Source: an uncultured Sutterella sp. (lineage in GTDB: Bacteria > Pseudomonadota > Gammaproteobacteria > Burkholderiales > Burkholderiaceae_F). From it: 12,904 nucleotides of DNA. The stretch lies in the NCBI GenBank assembly GCA_900554675.1, contig USIM01000008.1, forward strand, positions 1-12,904, in the 5' to 3' direction. The stretch's first letter is position 1; every line of letters starts with the position of its first letter. The translations under genes and the position numbers were made by a program. The notes below the pieces were generated by a model. The model worked only from the letters and a program-made list of their open reading frames with translations. It searched no databases and was not told where the DNA came from. Below, one piece after another: positions 7,680 through 12,904 of the stretch.

Positions 7680-8330
7680 ATGGCAAACGTATTAGTTATT
7701 GATGACGAAGTTGGTATTCGCGAACTTTTCAGCGAAATTCTCTCCGATGAGGGCTACTCCGTCACGCTTGCTGCCAATAGCGCCGAAGCCCGCAGGGCCG
7801 TTAAAATTTGCAATCCCGATGCCATCTTATTGGACATCTGGATGCCCGATACTGATGGCATTTCCTTATTGAAGGAATGGGCTTCACAAGGGCCTTTGCC
7901 ATGCCCAATCGTCATGATGTCCGGCCATGCCAACATTGACATGGCAGTAGAAGCAACGAAATTTGGAGCTTTCACATTTCTTGAAAAGCCGACGTCAATT
8001 AAAACCTTGATTGATACGTTGCATTCCGCTCTTGCTGCACGTCAAACCAGTGCATTGTTAGGCTCCAACCAATATGCAACTCCCGCAAAAAAATCACCCG
8101 AAACCAATGCTGAAGCGACTAAGGATGATGTATTGAGCAGTCAAATTGATTTTTCTTTACCATTAAGAGAAGCGAGGGATCAGTTTGAACGTGCGTATTT
8201 CTTGAACCTGCTAGAGCAAGAAAGTTACAGCATGACGAAAGTTGCTGCAAAAGCGCAACTCGAAAGAACTCACTTATACCGAAAACTTCGTCAATTAGGT
8301 ATCGATTGGTCCAAGGACGATACTCATTAA
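7680..8330 (+). CDS. ntrX: NtrX-like response regulator without AAA+ domain
   Basis: Predicted 216-residue response regulator. The receiver domain (1-118) has the acidic pair Asp8-Asp9, the phosphorylation site LLDIWMPDTDG (Asp52), the switch Ser81 in MMSGHA and Lys103 in LEKPTS. After a low-complexity linker (about 120-158) comes a Fis-type helix-turn-helix (162-208), preceded by LREARDQFERAYF, the wording found at the end of NtrX proteins. The roughly 230-residue sigma-54-interacting AAA+ domain of classical NtrX, with GAFTGA and Walker motifs, is absent, and the frame is continuous, so this is not a sequencing break. The protein should bind DNA in response to NtrY phosphorylation but cannot activate sigma-54 polymerase itself. 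No Shine-Dalgarno precedes the ATG. I believe similar short forms exist in other Burkholderiales but cannot verify this here. Confidence 0.9.
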   Translation: MANVLVIDDEVGIRELFSEILSDEGYSVTLAANSAEARRAVKICNPDAILLDIWMPDTDGISLLKEWASQGPLPCPIVMMSGHANIDMAVEATKFGAFTFLEKPTSIKTLIDTLHSALAARQTSALLGSNQYATPAKKSPETNAEATKDDVLSSQIDFSLPLREARDQFERAYFLNLLEQESYSMTKVAAKAQLERTHLYRKLRQLGIDWSKDDTH

Positions 8331-8374
8331 AACACTGCGTTGTTTTCTTGACCAATTTGTACAGCCTCTTTGGC

Positions 8375-8380
8375 TATAAA
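8375..8380 (+). promoter_or_regulatory. Putative trkA -10 element
   Basis: TATAAA ends 10 bases before the trkA ATG (8391), and no Shine-Dalgarno precedes that ATG. No good -35 lies at the normal spacing; TTGACC at 8348-8353 is 21 bases away, which is too far. If used, it would give a near-leaderless trkA transcript separate from ntrYX. Weakly supported. Confidence 0.25.
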
Positions 8381-8390
8381 CGATTTTTAT

Positions 8391-9788
8391 ATGAAAATTC
8401 TCATTCTTGGCGCTGGACGAGTCGGTCGATCGGTTGCTGAAAGCCTTGTGAGTGATGCCAATGACATTACCGTTGTTGACACATCCCAAGAGCGTATTCA
8501 AATGCTTCAAGACCGCTTTGACCTATTGGGGATTGTGGGCGATGCCTGTTCGCCGTCAGTTCTCAGTAGTGCTGGCGCTATGGACGCTGACTTATTGATT
8601 GCGGTTACCGCAAGCGACGAAACAAACTTGGTCGCTTGTACGCTAGCGGCTCAGCTCTTTAATATTCCGATGCGAATCGCTCGCGTTAGAAATAGCGAAC
8701 TACGTTATTACCCCAGAATTCTCGGTGAAGAGGGCTTTAGAGCAACCAGCATCATTTGGCCAGAACAAGCCATCGCAACTCACTTGTGTAAGTTGATTGC
8801 CTTCCCTGCTGCCCAACAAGTTCTCAGCTTTGCCGATGGACTGCTGACGCTTTTTACGGTCCGTGCCACCGCTGGCGCCTCGCTTGTCGGTCGTCCGTTA
8901 CGTGAAATTTTTATTCAATTGCCTGACGCTCAAGTTCGCTTCGTTTCAATTTTCCGACGTAAGCATCGCTTGGATTGTCGCTCAGAAACAGTCATTGAAT
9001 CCGGTGATGAAATTACCGTGCTGACGGCCTCTTCTTGTGCAAGTAAAGTTATTGAGGCGCTGAGCCCTTACGAAACTGCTCAGTCCATTGTTTTACTCAA
9101 TGGCGATTCTTTATCTGGCTTGGTGACAGAAGAGCTGGAACCTGCCCGTTCAAAACGCAACATCAAGATTTTCGAACCCACAAAAGAGTCTGCCCAAGCC
9201 TTATCCAAGCGCTATGCCAGTAACCGCGTCACGGTCTCTGAAGTCAAGGCTAATGACACCGCAGCCCTCTCTCAAGAAGGGGTAGGTCAAGCTGACGTCG
9301 TACTAGCACTCTCTTCAAATGATGAAGCCAATATCATGTCAGCTCTTTTAGCGAAACGCTTAGGAGCAAAGCGCGTGATCGTGCTCTTGGAAAACCAAGC
9401 TTACTCGGACCTTGTTCAAGGCACCGACATCGACGTTATGGTTTCACCGACTCAAGCTTCTCTTGGGGAATTGTTGCGCCATATTCGTTACGGTGACGTT
9501 GTTAATGCACAGGAACTTTACAGAGGTAGCTCAGAAGCTCTCGAAATTGTTGCTCACGGCTCCAAGCGCAGTTCCAAAGTTGTTGGTAAGGCTTTAAGCG
9601 AAATATCCTTCCCGCAAGGTGTTTCCGTAGGTGCTTTGGTGCGTGGTGAAGGCGATGAGGCTCAAATTTTAATGGCGGAGCCCGATTTGGTTGTTGCCGC
9701 TGAAGACCATTTAATCCTATTTATTCCGAACAAGAAGATGATTCCCCGCATCGAGCAACTCTTTGCCGTTGACGTTGGGTTCTTCTAA
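8391..9788 (+). CDS. trkA: Trk potassium uptake regulator TrkA
   Basis: Predicted 465-residue cytoplasmic, nucleotide-binding gating subunit of the Trk potassium importer, built of two RCK_N/RCK_C repeats. The first Rossmann fold starts MKILILGAGRVGR, with GxGxxG at Gly7, Gly9 and Gly12, and an acidic Asp30 at the end of strand 2. RCK_C 1 is about 150-225 and includes AGASLVGRPLREI. The second half is recognised by SSNDEANIMSALLAKRLGAKRVI (308-330) and SPTQASLGELLRHIRYGDV (352-370). RCK_C 2 ends IEQLFAVDVGFF, a typical TrkA end. In the second Rossmann fold the glycine motif is eroded to NGDSLSG (237-243). The start is ATG 8391, because the protein then begins at the conserved MKI; a TTG at 8370 would add 7 non-conserved residues. 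trkH follows after 6 bases. Confidence 0.96.
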   Translation: MKILILGAGRVGRSVAESLVSDANDITVVDTSQERIQMLQDRFDLLGIVGDACSPSVLSSAGAMDADLLIAVTASDETNLVACTLAAQLFNIPMRIARVRNSELRYYPRILGEEGFRATSIIWPEQAIATHLCKLIAFPAAQQVLSFADGLLTLFTVRATAGASLVGRPLREIFIQLPDAQVRFVSIFRRKHRLDCRSETVIESGDEITVLTASSCASKVIEALSPYETAQSIVLLNGDSLSGLVTEELEPARSKRNIKIFEPTKESAQALSKRYASNRVTVSEVKANDTAALSQEGVGQADVVLALSSNDEANIMSALLAKRLGAKRVIVLLENQAYSDLVQGTDIDVMVSPTQASLGELLRHIRYGDVVNAQELYRGSSEALEIVAHGSKRSSKVVGKALSEISFPQGVSVGALVRGEGDEAQILMAEPDLVVAAEDHLILFIPNKKMIPRIEQLFAVDVGFF

Positions 9789-9794
9789 CAAAAA

Positions 9795-11267
9795 ATGTTG
9801 TATTCAATCAAACGACAAATTTTGCCGGTTCTCAATGTCCTTGGCCCCCTCATTGTGTTCACGGGCCTTGCGATGTTGTTGCCTATCGCTATCGGCTATC
9901 GTGAGAATGAAAACACCATTTATAACTTTGGCATTTCTAGCCTGATCTGCATCGGAAGCGGCGGAGCTTTTTGGCTATTAACACGACGCTTTCGTCGCGA
10001 ACTTGAAACAAGAGACGGTTTTTTACTAGTCACCCTTTGTTGGCTAAGTGTTGCGCTATTTAGCTCCATTCCGTTTGTATTACTCTTGCCTGAGATTTCA
10101 TATCATCGAATTTTCTTTGAAACAATCTCCTGCCTCACGACAACTGGAGCGACTGCTTTAGTGGGTTTAGAAAACCTTCCCTTATCCATTAACTATTGGC
10201 GAAGCTTATTATCTTGGTTAGGCGGGATGGGGATCATTGTGTTAGCAGTGGCTATTTTGCCACTTTTAGGAGTGGGTGGCACCCAAATCTTTAAAGCCGA
10301 AAACACGAACCTTTTTAAAGAGACCAAGCTTACTCCGAGAATTGCCGATACCGCAAAAGCCCTCTACAGCATCTATATTTTGGCATCAATTTGTTGCGCT
10401 ATTGCGTATCGTTGGGCCGGCATGAGCTGGGATGATGCAGTCTTATTCACGTTTACGACCATGAGTCTAAGTGGTATTGCCCCTTATGACCAAAGTGTTG
10501 GAGTTTTCAACTCCTTACCGATTGAGATGGTTACCGTCATTTTCTGCGTTTTCTCAGGTTTTAATTTTTCTTTGCACTTTACTGCTTGGCGTCAACGTTC
10601 TGTATGGAGTTATTTCACAGACGTGGAAGCTCGAGCTTGGCTTCTTATTTTGGGCTTTGGGACTGCATTGGTCTTTAGCATCTTGACGCTTCACCACACG
10701 TATCCTACATGGGAAGCCACTTTGCGCTACTCCGTCTTTCACGTTGCGTCCATCTTCAGCACTACCGGTTATAGTACAACGGACTACAGCGCATGGCCTT
10801 GCTCTTTGGCCTTCATCTTACTCTTTATCAGTCTGTTTGCGTCTTGCTCTGGTTCTACCGGTGGTGGTGTCAAGATGATCCGAGTTTTGGTTTTGGTTAA
10901 GCGCGGACTTCTTACCTTAGATACTTTACTCCGCCCCCGTGATTATTTACCTTTGAAGGTTGGTAGCACTCCTATTCCAGAGCAATTGGCCAACACGGTC
11001 TATGCCTTCTTTGCATTGCATCTGATAGTGATGGTCTCTGCCACCTTCGTCATTTTGCTCTCAGGCGTCGGCTTTACTGAAGCCGTCTCCACAGTAATTG
11101 CCTGTATTTCCAATACCGGACCTGGTCTTGGAAACGTCGGCCCTGCTAGCAACTACGCCGCTTGCAACCCCACTCACCTTTGGGTTGGCTCCTTCTGTAT
11201 GTTTGTTGGCCGTCTGGAACTATTCTCCGTATTTGTTCTCTTTACGAAAGCTTTCTGGAGAAGTTAG
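9795..11267 (+). CDS. trkH: Trk potassium channel subunit TrkH
   Basis: Predicted 490-residue polytopic inner-membrane protein that forms the potassium pore gated by TrkA. Four membrane-pore-membrane repeats are visible with their filter loops: CLTTTGAT (113-120, Gly118), MSLSGIAPYD (223-232, Gly227), FSTTGYSTTD (321-330, Gly325) and SNTGPGLGNVGP (439-450, Gly442). Other conserved pieces are SWLGGMGIIV (140-149), FSGFNFSLHF (253-262) and SGSTGGGVKM (352-361). Loop 2 differs from the usual SLGGFSxHD wording, in which a Gly pair is kept, but the central filter glycine remains. Length fits the family. The ATG at 9795 lies 6 bases after trkA, without a Shine-Dalgarno of its own, so translation is probably coupled to trkA. 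It converges on the DUF1840 gene with only 5 bases between stops. Confidence 0.96.
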   Translation: MLYSIKRQILPVLNVLGPLIVFTGLAMLLPIAIGYRENENTIYNFGISSLICIGSGGAFWLLTRRFRRELETRDGFLLVTLCWLSVALFSSIPFVLLLPEISYHRIFFETISCLTTTGATALVGLENLPLSINYWRSLLSWLGGMGIIVLAVAILPLLGVGGTQIFKAENTNLFKETKLTPRIADTAKALYSIYILASICCAIAYRWAGMSWDDAVLFTFTTMSLSGIAPYDQSVGVFNSLPIEMVTVIFCVFSGFNFSLHFTAWRQRSVWSYFTDVEARAWLLILGFGTALVFSILTLHHTYPTWEATLRYSVFHVASIFSTTGYSTTDYSAWPCSLAFILLFISLFASCSGSTGGGVKMIRVLVLVKRGLLTLDTLLRPRDYLPLKVGSTPIPEQLANTVYAFFALHLIVMVSATFVILLSGVGFTEAVSTVIACISNTGPGLGNVGPASNYAACNPTHLWVGSFCMFVGRLELFSVFVLFTKAFWRS

Positions 11268-11268
11268 T

Positions 11269-11281
11269 CCTCTCAAAGAGG
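11269..11281. terminator. Small hairpin between trkH and DUF1840 stops
   Basis: CCTCT (11269-11273) and AGAGG (11277-11281) can pair around a 3-base loop between the convergent genes. The stem is short and no T run follows on either side, so it may only weakly terminate transcription or be incidental. Confidence 0.25.
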
Positions 11282-11620
11282 GCGCCAATGCAAAGCTTCG
11301 CCTTTGGCTTGGGCCTTTCGCATCAAATCCAAAAGTGGATAAAAACGCTTTTTCAGCGAAATGGTGTCCGCATTGCGTTCGGCTTTTTCGTCCTCTTGCT
11401 CTTCTAATTCGTTAACGGGTTCATCTTTTTTATCTTCCATTTCCATTCCTGACTCTAGCAACATTTCCAACTCACGAATAACTTCTGGCAAATCTTCTCC
11501 TAAGATTGCCCCATTGTCATGCAACGGACGTCCTAAACTTTTAAAAATAGGCTCCACGTGTTGGCGCAACATCACCACTTCACCGGCTGCCTTCGAACCG
11601 AAAACCAAAACTGCGCTCAT
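11273..11620 (-). CDS. DUF1840 family protein
   Basis: Predicted 115-residue cytoplasmic protein of unknown function, assigned to DUF1840 on remembered family wording. The N-terminus has FGSKAAGEVVMLRQHVEPIF (7-26), followed by IGK/LGR-type turn LGRPLHDNGAI (29-39) and LPEVIRELEMLL (44-55). The C-terminus has ISLKKRFYPLLDLMRKAQAKGEALHW (87-112). Between them lies a highly charged, mostly acidic stretch (56-85) that is likely disordered. The start is ATG at 11620: GGAG lies 5 bases upstream and the protein then begins at the family's usual point. The frame stays open upstream to 11815 but adds nothing conserved and would overlap the next gene. It is convergent with trkH and divergent from the UPF0149 gene. 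Confidence 0.85.
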   Translation of the reverse strand: MSAVLVFGSKAAGEVVMLRQHVEPIFKSLGRPLHDNGAILGEDLPEVIRELEMLLESGMEMEDKKDEPVNELEEQEDEKAERNADTISLKKRFYPLLDLMRKAQAKGEALHWRPL

Positions 11621-11671
11621 ATCATCTCCAACAGAATAAAGAAAAATATCACCATTTAATGACAAAATAAC

Positions 11672-11701
11672 GGGAATTAAAGAAACATATTCAAAATTCC
11701 C
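11672..11701. repeat. Perfect 7-base inverted repeat at UPF0149 promoter
   Basis: GGGAATT (11672-11678) and AATTCCC (11695-11701) are exact reverse complements separated by 16 bases. They flank the weak -35 region of the proposed UPF0149 promoter in the divergent intergenic region, a sensible place for a dimeric regulator. No regulator is identified. Confidence 0.35.
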
Positions 11702-11715
11702 CAAGTGAATATAAT
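11688..11715 (+). promoter_or_regulatory. Putative sigma-70 promoter of UPF0149 gene
   Basis: A consensus TATAAT (11710-11715) lies 28 bases before the ATG at 11744, giving a leader of about 20 bases that contains the GGAG ribosome site (11734-11737). The -35 is poor (TATTCA at 11688-11693, 16-base spacer), so activity may depend on the flanking inverted repeat or an activator. Confidence 0.55.
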
Positions 11716-11743
11716 AGTACCATTGAACTGCTTGGAGCTTAAA

Positions 11744-12415
11744 ATGACTCAAAAAATCTTTGACCAACCTCTTTTTGATGACGAATTTGTCGAACTTGAT
11801 GAGCTCTTGGCACAATTGAATGAAGAAAACATGGCAATGGATGCCGCTGAAGCGGATGGTTTTTTAACCGCTCTGCATCTTTTACCCCAAGAGGTTAGCC
11901 CCTCCGAGTGGATGCCCATGATTTTTAGCGCAAGCGAAGAGCATCAAACTCTTCTACCGCAAGAAAGTCAGGATCGTCTGGAATTGCTTGTGTACCGTCG
12001 CTATCGAGAAATCGGGCACACATTGAGTGCTTGCAAACCTTTAGATCCGATTGTTTTTGACCCCGAAGACGAAAATGGCAATCTCTTAACTGGCGAAGAC
12101 AGTATCGTTGCTCTTGAACCTTTTGCAAGTGGCTTTTTAACAACTGCCCAAACTTGGCCCGGTCTTCTTGATACCGACAACGAAGCCCTTGCCAGTGCCC
12201 TCGTGGGTGTTTGGCGTCACTTACCTCAAGATTTAATGGGGGATTTTGAAGAAATCCGTTTAGAGTTACTCTCTGAATCCCCCCTAGAAGATCTCGATGA
12301 TGCGATTGCCGATTTAGCCACTAGCGTAGCAGAAGTCGCCGCAATTACTCGTGGCTTTAAACCAAAGACACAACGCACGAAAGCTCCGTTTCGCCGCGCT
12401 CAGGCACGCCACTAA
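11744..12415 (+). CDS. UPF0149 (YecA/YgfB-like) family protein
   Basis: Predicted 223-residue acidic cytoplasmic protein of unknown function in the UPF0149/YecA group. The recognisable core is the helical pair MDAAEADGFLTALHLLP (32-48) followed by VSPSEWMPMIF (51-61), and later a repeat-like FASGFLTTAQTWPGLL (127-142). YecA-type proteins often end in a Cys-rich SEC-C metal-binding tail. None is present here, and the C-terminus (204-223) is instead a Lys/Arg-rich tail that may bind nucleic acid. The start is ATG 11744, with GGAG 6 bases upstream; an in-frame ATG at 11705 lies before the -10 hexamer and is unlikely. Its stop codon overlaps the stop of the convergent ampG-like gene. Confidence 0.85.
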   Translation: MTQKIFDQPLFDDEFVELDELLAQLNEENMAMDAAEADGFLTALHLLPQEVSPSEWMPMIFSASEEHQTLLPQESQDRLELLVYRRYREIGHTLSACKPLDPIVFDPEDENGNLLTGEDSIVALEPFASGFLTTAQTWPGLLDTDNEALASALVGVWRHLPQDLMGDFEEIRLELLSESPLEDLDDAIADLATSVAEVAAITRGFKPKTQRTKAPFRRAQARH

Positions 12416-12904
12416 TGATCAGAGGCGGAAGTAGAGCGGTTTAACTTCGCAATCACTGCAATTAATACGAGTACCGGCACTCCCAATAAGGCGGTCGCGA
12501 TAAAGAATTGACTGTATCCGATCGCCTCCACAACAAAGCCGGAGAAGCCAGCTAAGAACTTCGGTAAGAGCAACATCACTGAACTAAAGAGTGCGTACTG
12601 CGTTGCTGTATAGGCAACATTTGTCAATCCCGAGAGATAAGCTAAGAACGCAACCGATGCGATGCCAGCGGCCAAATTATCGGCACTTACTGTCAGAATT
12701 AAAAACGGGACATGATGACCTTGTGTCGCCAACCAAGAAAACAAAACATTGGTTAAGGCCGACAAAAATCCCCCTAAAAATAAGGTTTTCAAGACGCCCA
12801 ATCGCATGGTGATAATCCCACCGATAAAAGCGCCCAAAAGCGTCATAACGACCCCGAAAACCTTGCTTACGGCTGCGACCTCTTCTTTGGTGTAACCCAA
12901 ATCC
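12412..12904 (-). CDS. ampG: AmpG-like MFS muropeptide permease (C-terminal part)
   Basis: Partial gene: the 5' part lies beyond 12904 and about 164 C-terminal residues are seen. The visible protein is strongly hydrophobic, with about five membrane segments. It resembles the second half of AmpG, the inner-membrane permease that imports anhydro-muropeptides for cell-wall recycling. Family wording includes GYTKEEVAAVSKVFG near the visible start, SADNLAAGIASVAFLAYLSGL in the middle, TQYALFSSVMLLLPKFLAGFSG after it, and a closing SQFFIATALLGVPVLVLI. A TTG at 12898-12900 falls in frame but is an internal Leu codon, not a start. The stop overlaps that of the UPF0149 gene by 4 bases (CTAA) with no terminator between. 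Another MFS transporter is possible, but the AmpG match is good. Confidence 0.85.
   Translation of the reverse strand, partial: DLGYTKEEVAAVSKVFGVVMTLLGAFIGGIITMRLGVLKTLFLGGFLSALTNVLFSWLATQGHHVPFLILTVSADNLAAGIASVAFLAYLSGLTNVAYTATQYALFSSVMLLLPKFLAGFSGFVVEAIGYSQFFIATALLGVPVLVLIAVIAKLNRSTSASDH

Noticed and set aside
11621..11815. Longer N-terminus for the DUF1840 protein (65 extra residues)
   Set aside because: The extension has no conserved wording, overlaps the UPF0149 start region and ignores the GGAG ribosome site before 11620.
12898..12900. TTG as the start of a short 162-residue membrane protein
   Set aside because: The frame continues to the window edge and the sequence matches the interior of an AmpG-like permease, so the TTG is an internal leucine codon.
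37..12904. Mobile element, CRISPR array, toxin-antitoxin, defence or biosynthetic cluster
   Set aside because: No transposase, integrase, direct-repeat array, small toxin-like gene or biosynthetic enzyme set was seen. All genes are housekeeping or conserved core types with uniform composition.

Overview
The window is a piece of a bacterial chromosome, almost certainly from a Burkholderiales-type betaproteobacterium. The gene order fmt - rsmB - DUF4390 - ntrY - ntrX - trkA - trkH next to dprA/def is, from memory, the standard one in that order. DUF1840 and UPF0149 neighbours fit the same group. Base composition looks moderate (roughly mid-40s % GC by eye), which points to a gut-type Sutterellaceae relative rather than a high-GC Burkholderia. 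That placement is inference. The first 36 bases are not biological: they match the 3' end of the Illumina TruSeq universal adapter, so this is an assembled contig with an untrimmed end and genomic sequence begins at 37.

Layout. 67-957 (-) encodes a short, motif-eroded DprA-like protein, divergent from def (1056-1565, +, peptide deformylase). A bidirectional hairpin terminator (about 1570-1606) separates def from a convergent alpha/beta hydrolase (1609-2511, -). Then comes a long plus-strand block: fmt (2625-3584), rsmB (3581-4894), a secreted DUF4390 protein (4891-5490), ntrY (5494-7644), a short ntrX-like regulator (7680-8330), trkA (8391-9788) and trkH (9795-11267). The first four are joined by 3-4 base overlaps or gaps. 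The last three follow after gaps of 35, 60 and 6 bases. A DUF1840 gene (11273-11620, -) converges on trkH. A UPF0149/YecA-like gene (11744-12415, +) diverges from DUF1840 and overlaps by its stop codon with an ampG-like permease (12412 to beyond 12904, -), which runs off the end.

How the genes work together. def and fmt form the N-formyl cycle of initiator methionine, and rsmB modifies 16S rRNA, so the left half serves translation. The right half couples a membrane sensor kinase and its response regulator to the gating subunit and channel of the Trk potassium importer, with a periplasmic DUF4390 protein placed directly before the kinase. Co-transcription suggests, but does not prove, that NtrY/NtrX signalling and potassium uptake are linked.

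Nothing here looks like a new defence, mobile or biosynthetic system. The points worth a second look are several conserved proteins that have lost defining parts: DprA without its signature motifs and C-terminal domain, NtrX without a sigma-54 AAA+ domain, TrkA with an eroded second nucleotide site, and UPF0149 without a SEC-C tail. Two possible leaderless starts (fmt, trkA) and palindromes upstream of the hydrolase and UPF0149 genes are also noted. No tRNA, rRNA, CRISPR array, insertion sequence or integrase was seen, and no gene-free stretch exceeds 300 bases.
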